Shown: positions 15,111 through 23,601 of the stretch, in pieces
Layout: each line of letters begins with the position of its first letter
Position numbering within the stretch: the first letter of the stretch is position 1
Assembly: GCA_905213325.1 (NCBI GenBank)
Contig: CAJMHW010000012.1
Coordinates: 1 to 51,149, forward strand
Direction: 5' to 3'
From: Collinsella aerofaciens
GTDB lineage: Bacteria > Actinomycetota > Coriobacteriia > Coriobacteriales > Coriobacteriaceae
Length of the DNA: 51,149 bases
Position numbers and translations under genes: made by a program
Notes under the pieces: model-generated
Told to the model about the DNA's origin: nothing
The model's database searches: none
The model's input: only the letters and a program-made list of their open reading frames with translations

Positions 15111-15971
15111 TTAGTTCTCCCCCTTATCCTGCTTACCCAGATACGCCTCGATAACGGCGTCGTTGTTCTGGATTTCCTCTGCCGTGCCCTTGGCGATGAC
15201 CTTGCCAAAGTTAAGCACGCAGATACCCTCGCATATATTCATGACGAGCGACATATCGTGCTCGATAAGCATGATGGCGATGCCGAAGGTGTCGCGAATC
15301 TTAACGATGTTCTCCATGAGCTCCGCGGTCTCGGACGGGTTCATGCCGGCGGCAGGCTCGTCGAGCAGCAGCAGCTTGGGGTTGGTGGCAAGCGCGCGGA
15401 CGATTTCCAGACGACGCTGAGCGCCGTAAGGCAGCGATCCGGCCTGCTCGTTTGCCAGGTGCTCCATGTCAAAAATGGACAGTAGCTCCATGGCGCGCTC
15501 GTGGGCGGCCTTCTCGTGCTTCCAATACGTCGGCAGGCGCAGCACGCCCTCAAAGCCGGAGTAGCGCTCCTGGTTGTGCAGGCCGACCTTAACGTTGTCC
15601 TCCACCGTCATGGTGTTGAACAGGCGAATGTTCTGGAACGTACGGGCAATACCCATGCGGTTGACCTGGTAGACCGACTTGCCCGAGGTGTCCTCACCAT
15701 CGAGCAGGATGGTGCCGTGCGTAGGCTGGTACACCTTGGTGAGCAGGTTGAAGACCGTGGTCTTGCCGGCACCGTTGGGGCCGATGAGACCGGCGATCTC
15801 GGTCTTGCCGATAGTCAGGCTAAAGTCATCGACTGCCTTAAGGCCACCGAACTCAATGCCCAGGTGGATGCACTCGAGTGCCGGGCGCTCGCCCAGGTCA
15901 CGGTCGGGAACGATGGCGCCAGAAGGATACGGGACCATCTTGCCCTTGTTGAACTCAAATTTACTGGGCAT
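15111..15971 (-). CDS. livG: branched-chain amino acid ABC transporter ATPase LivG
   Basis: This is the first ATPase subunit of the importer, 286 residues. Walker A GPNGAGKTT, signature LPYGAQRRLEI, Walker B LLLLDEPAAGMNPSE and H-loop MLIEHDM are all present. The LivG-type signature replaces LSGGQ with a degenerate form, which is normal for this subunit. ATG 15971 is preferred over the longer reading from 15998 because AAGGAGG precedes it by 9 nt; it overlaps the end of livM by 11 nt. Confidence 0.95.
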   Translation of the reverse strand: MPSKFEFNKGKMVPYPSGAIVPDRDLGERPALECIHLGIEFGGLKAVDDFSLTIGKTEIAGLIGPNGAGKTTVFNLLTKVYQPTHGTILLDGEDTSGKSVYQVNRMGIARTFQNIRLFNTMTVEDNVKVGLHNQERYSGFEGVLRLPTYWKHEKAAHERAMELLSIFDMEHLANEQAGSLPYGAQRRLEIVRALATNPKLLLLDEPAAGMNPSETAELMENIVKIRDTFGIAIMLIEHDMSLVMNICEGICVLNFGKVIAKGTAEEIQNNDAVIEAYLGKQDKGEN

Positions 15972-17049
15972 CGGCTGCCACCTCCTTCTTGGAAGCAAAG
16001 CGGTCCTTGACGCGACCGAAGAACGCCTTGAACTGCGGGTTGTTGGTAAAGATCATGACCAGGATCAACACGATGGCGTAGATGAGCATGCGGTAGTCCG
16101 AGAACTGACGGAGCAGCTCGGGAAGCACCGTGAGCAACGCCGCCGCGATGACGGAACCGCGCATGTTGCCCAGGCCGCCCAGGACCACGAACACCAGAAT
16201 GAGGATCGACGTGTTGAAGTCGAACTTGGTGGCGGAGAGCTGCGAGAAGTTGCCGCCGAAGAGAGCTCCGGCAGCACCGGCGAGGGCAGCGGAAACCACG
16301 AAGGCGATCATGCGGTACTCCGTGACGGAGATGCCTACGGACTCGGCTGCAATCTTGTTATCGCGCACGGCCATAATGGCACGGCCGGTACGGCTGCGGA
16401 CCAGGTTGAGCACGATCACGAGTGCGACCATGACCAGGATGGCACCGGCGAGGAAGGTCGAGTACGTCGACACGCCCGAGGCGCCCTGGGCGCCCTTGAT
16501 GATGGCGGTGCCGTCCTCGAGCAGGTGCAGGTCGTCGATCGTAGAGTTGCCCGTGATGTTAAAAATCACGTGCAGGCCGCGGGAGTCGACGCCCACAATG
16601 AGGCAGGTGACGATCTCTTTGATGATCTCGCCAAAAGCCAGGGTCACGATGGCCAGATAGTCGCCGCTCAGGCGCAGGACCGGGATACCAATCAAGAAGC
16701 CCAAGATGGCAGCGGCGATAGCGCCGACCACAATGCTGATGATCAGACGCATCGGATCGGACGGAACGGCGCTCTCCAGCGCGACGGCGGTGACGATGCC
16801 CGTGTAGGCACCGACGCTCATAAAGCCCGCGTGGCCCAGCGACAAGTCGCCCGCGATGCCGACGACGAGGTTGAGGGAAATGGCCATGACGATATAGGCC
16901 GTGATGGGAACCAGCTGACCGGCGATCATGCGCGGAATCATGTGGTTAGACTGCATAAAGAACACGATGGCGAAGGCCACGATGCACATGGCGTACGTGA
17001 CAAAGTCGTGACGCGTCTGCTTGTCTTTAAGAAACTTCATAACGCTCAC
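15961..17049 (-). CDS. livM: branched-chain amino acid ABC transporter permease LivM
   Basis: This is the second membrane permease of the importer, about 362 residues with nine or more hydrophobic segments. Typical LivM motifs are SLNLVVGIAGDLSLGHAGFM, the cytoplasmic loop RTGRAIMAVRDNKIAAESVGI and GAAGALFGG. The reading begins at GTG 17049 directly after livH; an ATG at 17040 is an alternative, and both have acceptable spacing to AGG-rich sequence. It overlaps livG at its end. Confidence 0.93.
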   Translation of the reverse strand: MSVMKFLKDKQTRHDFVTYAMCIVAFAIVFFMQSNHMIPRMIAGQLVPITAYIVMAISLNLVVGIAGDLSLGHAGFMSVGAYTGIVTAVALESAVPSDPMRLIISIVVGAIAAAILGFLIGIPVLRLSGDYLAIVTLAFGEIIKEIVTCLIVGVDSRGLHVIFNITGNSTIDDLHLLEDGTAIIKGAQGASGVSTYSTFLAGAILVMVALVIVLNLVRSRTGRAIMAVRDNKIAAESVGISVTEYRMIAFVVSAALAGAAGALFGGNFSQLSATKFDFNTSILILVFVVLGGLGNMRGSVIAAALLTVLPELLRQFSDYRMLIYAIVLILVMIFTNNPQFKAFFGRVKDRFASKKEVAADAQ

Positions 17050-17931
17050 CTACACCTTCTCGGGGACGTACTTGCCCAAGAGGCCGGCAGGCTTGACGAG
17101 CAGGACGATGATCAAAACACCAAAGACGATGGAGTTGGCAAGGCTCGTGGAAATGTAAGCCTGCGCCATCGCCTCGATGATGCCGATGAGAATGCCACCG
17201 ACAAAGGCACCAGGGATGGAGCCGATGCCGCCGAAGACGGCGGCGTCGAAGGCCTTGATGCCAGGCATGGCACCCGTCGTGGGCTGCAGCACCGGCGAGT
17301 AGGAGCACAGGAGCACGCCGGCGATGGCGGCAAGCGCCGAGCCGATGGCAAACGTCATCGAGATGGTGCGGTTGACGTTGATGCCCATGAGCTGAGCGGC
17401 GGCCTTGTCCTCGGACACGGCGCGCATGGCCTTGCCCATCTTGGTCTTACCTGTAAAGAACATCAGGCCGGCCATGATAACCAGGCAGGCGACGATGGTG
17501 ACGAGCGAGACGGCGCTTACGTTGAACTTGGCCAAGAACTCCGGCACCTGGAAGGTGACGAGCGAAGTGAAGTTCTTGGGCGTGGCGCCCCACAGAAGCT
17601 GCGCGGCGTTCTGCAGGAAGTAAGACACGCCGATAGCCGTGATCAGAACGGCCAGCGGGCCTGCTTGGCGCAGCGGCTTATAGGCCAGACCCTCGATGAG
17701 AACGCCGAGAACCGTGCAGACCACACAAGAAAGAATTACAGATACCCAGCCCGGGAGGCCGAGATACGACGTGGCGCAGAACGAGACATAGGCACCGACC
17801 ATGATGACGTCGCCGTGAGCGAAGTTCAGCATCTTGGCGATACCGTAGACCATGGTGTAGCCCAACGCGATGATGGCGTAGACGCTGCCCATGGACAGGC
17901 CGTTGACCAGGTATTGGATAAAGACCGTCAT
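17050..17931 (-). CDS. livH: branched-chain amino acid ABC transporter permease LivH
   Basis: This is the first membrane permease of the importer, 293 residues. It shows the LivH hallmark LNFAHGDVIMVGAYVSF near the N-terminus and the loop KMGKAMRAVSEDKAAAQLMGI that contacts the ATPases. A longer reading to 18024 exists, but ATG 17931 has GGGGG nine bases upstream whereas ATG 17940 abuts it, so 17931 is the likely start. It follows the second binding-protein gene after a 139-nt gap that holds a hairpin. Confidence 0.94.
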   Translation of the reverse strand: MTVFIQYLVNGLSMGSVYAIIALGYTMVYGIAKMLNFAHGDVIMVGAYVSFCATSYLGLPGWVSVILSCVVCTVLGVLIEGLAYKPLRQAGPLAVLITAIGVSYFLQNAAQLLWGATPKNFTSLVTFQVPEFLAKFNVSAVSLVTIVACLVIMAGLMFFTGKTKMGKAMRAVSEDKAAAQLMGINVNRTISMTFAIGSALAAIAGVLLCSYSPVLQPTTGAMPGIKAFDAAVFGGIGSIPGAFVGGILIGIIEAMAQAYISTSLANSIVFGVLIIVLLVKPAGLLGKYVPEKV

Positions 17932-18007
17932 GTTCCACATCCCCCTTTCGAATAGGTTTCCAGTTGATGTATGAAACAGGGACGTTACATCGTCCCTAGA
18001 TACCAAG

Positions 18008-18039
18008 CAAGCAGGGAAGGCCAAAACCTCCCCTGCTTG
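18008..18039 (-). promoter_or_regulatory. intercistronic hairpin in the liv operon
   Basis: A perfect 9-bp stem (18008-18016 with 18031-18039) with a 14-nt loop lies 32 nt after the stop of the binding-protein gene and before livH. There is no U-tract. It may protect the 3' end of the binding-protein mRNA or lower expression of the permease genes. Confidence 0.5.
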
Positions 18040-18070
18040 GGATCAAAACCGCTCTATGTAAGGCGGCCAA

Positions 18071-19258
18071 TTAGGCCTGTACGTACTTGCCGTCGGTGAT
18101 GACGTACGCCGTGGGCTCCTTCTGGACCTGGCCCTTATCGTTCCAGGTGAGCTTGCCGGTCAGACCGTCAACGGTAATCTTGAGCATAGCCTTGGACAGC
18201 TTCTCGGCGGCCTCGGTCGGGTCGGCGTCGACACCAAGACCGGCCTCCTTGAGGGCCTCGGCCACCGCGTGCACGCCGTCGTAGGCGTCGGCGGCAAACT
18301 GGTCGGGGGTATCGCCGTACTTATCCTTGTAAGCGTTGACGAAGTCGGCGTTCTTCTCGTCGTCGGCGGAGAACGGGGTCATGAGCAGCAGACCCTCGGC
18401 AAGAGAGGTATCGAAGCCCTCAACGCCCAGGATACCGTCCATGCCGTCGCAGCCCATCATCTTGACGTCGTAGCCCATGTCCTTGGCGTTCTTGAGCAGG
18501 ACGGACGCCGGCGTGTAGTAGATCGGCGCAAAGATCATGGTGGCGCCGGCCTGCTTGGCCTTGGTCAGCTGGTTCGTAAAGCTCGTGGCGGAGTCGTCCT
18601 TAAAGGTCTCCTCGTCAACAATCTCGAGCTTGGACTCAGCGGCCTGGGCCTTAAAGGAATCTGCGATGCCCGAAGAATAGGCGTCGCCGGAGTTATAGAA
18701 CAGCACGAACTTCTCGTCCGCATACTTCTGCGCCAGGAACTTGGCAGCGTTGACACCCTGGTTGGGGTCGGTGAAGCAAACCTGGAAGACGCAATCCTTG
18801 CCGTCGGTGACGTCCTCGGAGGACGCGGACGGGGTGATCATGAACGTCTTGGGGTCGTTACCACACTCTGCGGCAACGGCAACCGACGCACCCGTGGTAG
18901 TCGGGCCGACGAGGGCCTGCATGCCCCAGTCGAGCAGGGTGTTGAAGGCGTTGACGGCCTTCTCGCCATCGGCCTGGTCATCCTCGGCCTTGCTGGCAAG
19001 CGGCAGCTCCTTGGTCGAAAAATCCTTGCAGCCAAGCTCGACACCCTGGGTAACGGACTTGCCGTAGGACGCGTTGGCGCCGGTCAGCGGGCCGATGGTG
19101 CCGATCTTAAACGAAGCGTCGCTCGAAGCGGAACCGCTGTCGCCGCCGTTAGAGGAGCAGCCAGCTAGAATGGACATCGCCCCCAGACCTGCTGCGCTCG
19201 CGATAACGCTCCTGCGATTCATAACAGGGTTCAATGACTTACCGGTGAGGCTCGACAT
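18071..19258 (-). CDS. livK: branched-chain amino acid-binding lipoprotein (second copy)
   Basis: This is an extracytoplasmic binding protein of the Leu/Ile/Val type, 395 residues. The signal region has NRRS at residues 14-17, a hydrophobic core, and a lipobox LAGC with the lipidated Cys at 34. The mature part begins with a Ser/Gly-rich linker, then FKIGTIGPLTGANASYG, DPNQGVNAAKFLA and FAPIYYTPASVLLKNAKDMG, typical of the periplasmic-binding type I fold. GAGGAGAGCCGC precedes the ATG. It is by eye about two-thirds identical to the neighbouring copy at 19530-20696. Having two binding proteins could widen ligand range for one permease. Confidence 0.92.
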   Translation of the reverse strand: MSSLTGKSLNPVMNRRSVIASAAGLGAMSILAGCSSNGGDSGSASSDASFKIGTIGPLTGANASYGKSVTQGVELGCKDFSTKELPLASKAEDDQADGEKAVNAFNTLLDWGMQALVGPTTTGASVAVAAECGNDPKTFMITPSASSEDVTDGKDCVFQVCFTDPNQGVNAAKFLAQKYADEKFVLFYNSGDAYSSGIADSFKAQAAESKLEIVDEETFKDDSATSFTNQLTKAKQAGATMIFAPIYYTPASVLLKNAKDMGYDVKMMGCDGMDGILGVEGFDTSLAEGLLLMTPFSADDEKNADFVNAYKDKYGDTPDQFAADAYDGVHAVAEALKEAGLGVDADPTEAAEKLSKAMLKITVDGLTGKLTWNDKGQVQKEPTAYVITDGKYVQA

Positions 19259-19529
19259 GCGGCTCTCCTCTCAAATCTCGTCGGGTTTCGGTTACCCGAC
19301 AGGCCATCCTTCGCCGTGCTCGGCGTTCGCAAAATACTAGACGCTTTAGTTAAGGAAAGTGGCGATTATCTCAACTTTTCTTTGGCTTTGTTGATTTATC
19401 CATAATTCTGCGTATTTCTATTACTTTATGCAGTATTGCCACTTTATTATGTAAAAGTAATGTTTCCGTTCTGTTACAAGCATACCTGCCTTGAATAAAA
19501 CAGCCTCACCGGTCGTGCTTTATGCGCAC
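19259..19529 (-). promoter_or_regulatory. AT-rich spacer between the two binding-protein genes
   Basis: The stretch 19341-19500 is strikingly AT-rich for this genome. On the minus strand it contains TTGAGA followed after 16 nt by TAACTA, a possible promoter for the second binding protein and the permease genes. A 7-bp hairpin at 19280-19300 lies in the putative 5' untranslated region. No ORF is supported here. Confidence 0.4.
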
Positions 19530-20696
19530 TTAGGAAGCGATGTACTTGCCGTCCTGGATCACATAGGCCGTAGCAGGCTTTTCGACCTGACCTTCGTCAT
19601 TCCACGTCAGCTCGCCTGTCAGGCCCTCGATCTTAATCTTGCGCATGGCCTTGGCAAGGTCGCCGGCAATGTCGGCACCGTCGGCCGAAATGTCAATCCC
19701 CGCCCTATCGATAGCCTCGGCGATGGCGTGGACGCAATCGTAAGCGTCGGCGGCAAACTGGTTGGGCGTCTCGTCGTAGGCATCCTTATAGGCCTTGACG
19801 AAGTCGGCATTCTTCTCATCGTCAGCCGAAAACGGGGTCATGAGCAGTACGCCCTCGGCAAGAGAGGTATCGAAGCCCTCCACAGAGAGCAGGCCGTCCA
19901 TGCCGTCGGTACCCATGAGCGTCATGTCGTAGCCCATGTCCTTGGCGTTCTTGAGCAAAACGGACGCCGGCGTGTAATAGATCGGCGCAAAGATGAGCGT
20001 GGCGCCGGCCTCCTTGGCCTTGGTGAGCTGGTTGGTAAAGCTCGTGGAGGAATCGTCCTTAAAGGTCTCGGTATCGACGATATCAAGTTTGGACTCCTTG
20101 GCCTGCTCGGCAAAGGCATCGGCAACACCCGAGCTGTACGTATCGCCGGAGTTGTAGAACAGGGCGATCTTGGCATCCGCGTACTTCTCGGCCAAGAACT
20201 TTGCGGCGCTGGCGCCCATGGTGGGATCGGTGAAGCAAACCTGGAAAACCGTGGTCTTATCCTTGGTAACGTCGAGCGACGAGGCCGAAGGCGTGACCAT
20301 GAGCATATCGTCGGCGATCTCGCCCGAGACAGCGACGGCGGCACCGGTGGTGACGGGGCCGACGAGCGCCTGCATGCCCCAGTCGCACAAGGTATTGAAG
20401 GCGTTGATGGCCTTCTCGCCGTCAGCGACGTCGTCCTCAGACTTAAGCGAGAGTTTGAGGTCCTTGGTCGAAAAATCCTTGGCAGCGAGCTTGGCACCCT
20501 TCTCGGCCGAAACGCCATAGGTTGCCGCGGCGCCGGTCAGAGGGCCGATGACACCGATCTTGAAGGTCTTGCCGTCATCGGCGGAGCCGCCGTCCGAGCC
20601 ACCCGACGAGCAACCAGCGAGTGCCGCGGTGCTACCGAACGCCGCGGCGCCAGCCAAGAAACTCCTGCGGTTAAGTACGTTGTTGATGCTAAACAT
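19530..20696 (-). CDS. livK: branched-chain amino acid-binding lipoprotein (first copy)
   Basis: This is a 388-residue extracytoplasmic binding protein. The signal has a twin-arginine motif NRRSFLAG (RR at 10-11) and a lipobox LAGC with Cys29, so it looks like a Tat-exported lipoprotein. The fold markers FKIGVIGPLTGAAATYG and FAPIYYTPASVLLKNAKDMG match the second copy downstream. ATG 20696 is chosen because AAAAGGGGGACACC precedes it; a longer reading to 20762 lacks a ribosome binding site. It is the promoter-proximal gene of the liv cluster, divergent from hom. Confidence 0.92.
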   Translation of the reverse strand: MFSINNVLNRRSFLAGAAAFGSTAALAGCSSGGSDGGSADDGKTFKIGVIGPLTGAAATYGVSAEKGAKLAAKDFSTKDLKLSLKSEDDVADGEKAINAFNTLCDWGMQALVGPVTTGAAVAVSGEIADDMLMVTPSASSLDVTKDKTTVFQVCFTDPTMGASAAKFLAEKYADAKIALFYNSGDTYSSGVADAFAEQAKESKLDIVDTETFKDDSSTSFTNQLTKAKEAGATLIFAPIYYTPASVLLKNAKDMGYDMTLMGTDGMDGLLSVEGFDTSLAEGVLLMTPFSADDEKNADFVKAYKDAYDETPNQFAADAYDCVHAIAEAIDRAGIDISADGADIAGDLAKAMRKIKIEGLTGELTWNDEGQVEKPATAYVIQDGKYIAS

Positions 20697-20887
20697 GGTG
20701 TCCCCCTTTTCGCTGGCCGCGGTGCGGCCGTCTTGCGGTACAGGGCAAACCTTATGGTGCAAACGTTGACAGTTTGTTACGGAGTTCCGTTTGTAGCGAG
20801 CATGTTTCCAATGTTTCCGCAGCGTTTCGGGGGTGCCGTTTTGTGCGACTCCTGTTGCCTGGCGAGCACGCGCCCTCGGTTCACGCT

Positions 20888-20893
20888 AGAATG
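20888..20893 (+). promoter_or_regulatory. candidate -10 box for hom
   Basis: TAGAAT lies about 54 nt before the hom ATG in the divergent liv/hom gap. No convincing -35 was seen. The remaining part of the 250-bp gap shows no other clear structure. Confidence 0.35.
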
Positions 20894-20946
20894 CACTCAA
20901 CCTTTAAGCGGTTAATCCATCCATAAGATGCACGAAGGAGCTATCT

Positions 20947-22290
20947 ATGAGCGAACCCCTGCGCACCGTGAGCGTCGGCCTCATCGGTCTGGGAACCGTC
21001 GGCGGCGGCGTGGCCCGTCTGATCAAGAGCCACCACGATGAGTACCTGGCAGCCTACGGCATCGACCTTAAGCTGACCCGCGCCTGCGCGCTTGCTTGGG
21101 AGCAGGCCGAGGCAGCCGGTATTGAGCGTGAGGCCTTTACGAGCGACTGGCACGATGTCGTCACCGACCCCGCCGTCGACATCGTCGTCGAGCTCATCGG
21201 CGGCGAGCACCCCGCAACCGAGATCTTCACCACTGCCTTCGAGAACGGCAAGCATGTCGTCTCTGCCAACAAGGCCCTGCTGGGCCGTCATGTCGAGACG
21301 CTCGCCGAGAAGGCGCGCGCGTGCGGCGTGCAGATTAAGTGCGAGGCCAGCTGCGGCGGTGGCATCCCCATCGTGAGCACGCTCGAGCACGACCTGGTGG
21401 GCAACACGATCCTGACCATCGCTGGCATTCTCAACGGCACCACCAACTACATCCTGTCGCGCATGGACGCCGAGGGCGCCGATTACGCTGACGTGCTCGC
21501 CGACGCCCAGGCAAAGGGCTATGCCGAGGCCGACCCGTCCGCCGACGTCGACGGCTTCGACGCCGCCAGCAAGACGGCAATCCTCGCTTCCATCGGCTTT
21601 GGCACCCGCGTGACCACCGACGATGTCTACCAGCAGGGTATCCGTACCATCGGCGCCGAGGACATTGCCCAGGCCCGCGAGCTCGGCTACACCATCAAGC
21701 TGCTGGGGATCGCACGCAACACCGACGCCGGCGTCGACGTCCGCGTGCATCCCACGCTCATCCCGGCAGACCATATGCTCGCCAAGGTCAACGGCGCCAT
21801 GAACGCCGTCTACGTGGTGGGTGACGCCGTGGGCGAAACCATGTTCTACGGTGCCGGCGCAGGCTCCTTCCCCACCGCGAGCGCCGTCGTGGGCGATATC
21901 CTGTCGCTCTCCGAGCAGATCAGCCGCGGCGTGGCTCCGCTGCCCGAGATTGAGCCCTATGGTCACAACCTCGCCTTTAAGCCCATGGACGAGCTCCAGA
22001 CTAAGTACTATGTGCGCCTGAAGGTCGCCGACCGCGTGGGTGCCCTGTCCGAGACGGTCGACATCTTTGCCAAGCACAACATCTCGATCTCGCTCATCAA
22101 CCAGGTCGAGGACGGCAAGTCGGGCGCCAGCGATACTTGCTCGGTCATCTTCCTGACGCACCGCGCGCTCGAGAAGGACGTCCAGGCTGCCACCGCCGAG
22201 CTTGCCAGCGTCGACTGCGTAGCCGAGGTCGCCAACGTCCTGCGCATCGAGGACGTTGAGGCTTGGACCGAAGGCGTCATGGCGAACTAG
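20947..22290 (+). CDS. hom: homoserine dehydrogenase
   Basis: This enzyme reduces aspartate-4-semialdehyde to homoserine on the route to threonine, methionine and isoleucine. The 447-residue chain has the NAD(P)-binding motif GLGTVGGG (14-21), SANKALLG, the catalytic-domain segment GILNGTTNYILSRM and DVDGFDAASKTAILA, and a C-terminal ACT domain from about residue 355 (VADRVGALSETVDIFAKHNISI) that normally gives threonine feedback inhibition. GAAGGAG precedes the ATG. A clear terminator follows, so it is monocistronic. Confidence 0.96.
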   Translation: MSEPLRTVSVGLIGLGTVGGGVARLIKSHHDEYLAAYGIDLKLTRACALAWEQAEAAGIEREAFTSDWHDVVTDPAVDIVVELIGGEHPATEIFTTAFENGKHVVSANKALLGRHVETLAEKARACGVQIKCEASCGGGIPIVSTLEHDLVGNTILTIAGILNGTTNYILSRMDAEGADYADVLADAQAKGYAEADPSADVDGFDAASKTAILASIGFGTRVTTDDVYQQGIRTIGAEDIAQARELGYTIKLLGIARNTDAGVDVRVHPTLIPADHMLAKVNGAMNAVYVVGDAVGETMFYGAGAGSFPTASAVVGDILSLSEQISRGVAPLPEIEPYGHNLAFKPMDELQTKYYVRLKVADRVGALSETVDIFAKHNISISLINQVEDGKSGASDTCSVIFLTHRALEKDVQAATAELASVDCVAEVANVLRIEDVEAWTEGVMAN

Positions 22291-22324
22291 TTCGGTTTAC
22301 ACCCCACAACGCATTTGCTCGAAG

Positions 22325-22357
22325 GGCTCCCGTCCGATGTGGGATGGGAGCCTTTTT
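22325..22357 (+). terminator. intrinsic terminator of hom
   Basis: An 11-bp stem GGCTCCCGTCC with GGATGGGAGCC (one G-U pair) closes a 6-nt loop and runs directly into TTTTT. Confidence 0.9.
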
Positions 22358-22506
22358 GTCTCCTGCCCTAAGCACAACGACAGGGCACATTTGCGCGAGC
22401 CGCTCATCGGTAACGCGGGCTACCGTTCACCGATATGCAAACACGGCCGATTCCGGTTACGGCTACGCTGTGCTGCGAATGTCCGCCCGCGATGAGAGGA
22501 AATACC

Positions 22507-23256
22507 ATGTTGCTCGAGGGCAAGAAAGCAATCATCACCGGAGGCACGCGCGGTATCGGCTATGCCATCGCCTGCCGTTTTATCGAGGAGGGCGCCTCCG
22601 TCACTGTCTTTGGCTCGCGTCAAGAGACCGCCGATGCGGCCGTTGAGAAGCTGACAGCCGCCTATCCCGACGCCAAGGTCTGGGGCCGCTCCTGCGACCT
22701 CACCTCACTCGAAGCCGTGACCGAGGCCTTTACCCAGGCTGCATCCGACATGGGCGGCTTGGACACGGTCGTCAACAATGCCGGTATCTCCCAGCGTTCA
22801 CCCCTCTTGGACTACACGGCCGAGGAGTTCGCAAAGGTCATGGACCTTAACGTCGTCGCCGTCTTTAATGGCCACCAGGCTGCCGCCAAGATCATGACCG
22901 AGGCCGGCCACGGCGGCACCATCACTACCACAAGCTCGATGGTCGCCAAGTACGGCCAGCCCTCCGGCGTCGGTTACCCCACGTCCAAGTTTGCCGTCAA
23001 CGGTATGGTCCAGTCACTCTCGCGCGAGCTCGCCCCTATGGGCATTCGCGTCAACGCCGTTGCCCCTGGCGTGACTAAGACTGACATGGTCGCCAACCTG
23101 CCCGAAGAGGTCATCAAACCCATCATCGCCACTATCCCTCTCGGCCGCATGGGTGAGCCCGAGGACGTCGCCAACGCCTTCGTTTTCCTAGCGAGCGACA
23201 TGTCCTCCTATGTCACGGGCGCCGTGCTCCCCGTCGACGGAGCCGCCCGCTCTTAA
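22507..23256 (+). CDS. short-chain dehydrogenase/reductase, BaiA/FabG-like
   Basis: This is a classical SDR oxidoreductase of 249 residues using NAD(P). The cofactor motif TGGTRGIG is at 11-18, NNAG at 90-93, and the catalytic Ser143/144, Tyr157 and Lys161 in SS...GYPTSK are intact. Segments such as ITGGTRGIG, the G-YPTSK box and the VAPGV-TDM stretch recall, from memory, the BaiA 3-alpha-hydroxysteroid dehydrogenases of bile-acid-converting clostridia, but the same motifs occur in FabG-like enzymes, so the substrate is open. ATG 22507 has AGAGGA seven bases upstream; longer readings start at 22492 or 22435. Confidence 0.88.
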   Translation: MLLEGKKAIITGGTRGIGYAIACRFIEEGASVTVFGSRQETADAAVEKLTAAYPDAKVWGRSCDLTSLEAVTEAFTQAASDMGGLDTVVNNAGISQRSPLLDYTAEEFAKVMDLNVVAVFNGHQAAAKIMTEAGHGGTITTTSSMVAKYGQPSGVGYPTSKFAVNGMVQSLSRELAPMGIRVNAVAPGVTKTDMVANLPEEVIKPIIATIPLGRMGEPEDVANAFVFLASDMSSYVTGAVLPVDGAARS

Positions 23257-23298
23257 GGGACCACAAGCCTCAGCTCCCAGCCTCAACATAGTCCAACA

Positions 23299-23349
23299 AA
23301 GAAGGCGCGCCGTCTGCATCAACTGCAGGCAGCGCGCCTTCTTCTGTTT
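23299..23349 (+). terminator. terminator after the SDR gene
   Basis: A 12-bp perfect stem (23299-23310 with 23332-23343) encloses a smaller TCTGCA/TGCAG stem and is followed by CTGTTT. On the minus strand it is followed by TGTTGG, so it works best for the plus-strand gene. Confidence 0.8.
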
Positions 23350-23353
23350 GAAA

Positions 23354-23587
23354 GGGAAGCTGTGTCCCGGAATTCCGACTCAGACCGGGACGCAGCTTCC
23401 CTCAGGGCCATGTTTCGGAAAGAGCGCCCCGTTTTGAACGCCGATTCTGGGATACCGTTTCCGCAACGGGTCTCTCGCGGAAACTGCATCCCACTCTGAG
23501 CGCCCATTCCGGGACACAGTTTCCCAACGGCCCCCGTTTCGGAAACCACATCCCGTTCCGAGCCTTCAAAGCGGGACGCGGCTTCCC
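23354..23587. repeat. tandem array of four 62-bp hairpin repeats
   Basis: Four degenerate units start at 23354, 23417, 23479 and 23541, spaced 63, 62 and 62 bp. Each begins GGAAR(C)...CCC and ends GGGA...GYTTCC, so each folds as its own hairpin with arms of about 13-17 nt. Unit one is almost perfectly paired; units two to four are progressively diverged. Unit tails also share a GTTTC-like end. The array fills the space between the convergent SDR and antiporter genes. It resembles REP/BIME-type repeats and belongs to no family I recognise. Confidence 0.8.
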
Positions 23588-23601
23588 CGAGAGAGTATCG
23601 A

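Noticed and set aside
15679..17955. 758-residue ORF antisense to livM and livH
   Set aside because: Runs of Asp, His and Gly typical of antisense frames; the liv genes on the other strand are certain.
20941..22161. 406-residue ORF on the strand opposite hom
   Set aside because: It is a shadow of the GC-rich hom gene, of low complexity (Gly/Val/Asp/His), without a ribosome binding site; hom itself is unambiguous.
23354..23587. CRISPR array
   Set aside because: Units are degenerate over their full 62 bp and form internal hairpins; there is no constant repeat with variable spacers and no cas gene.
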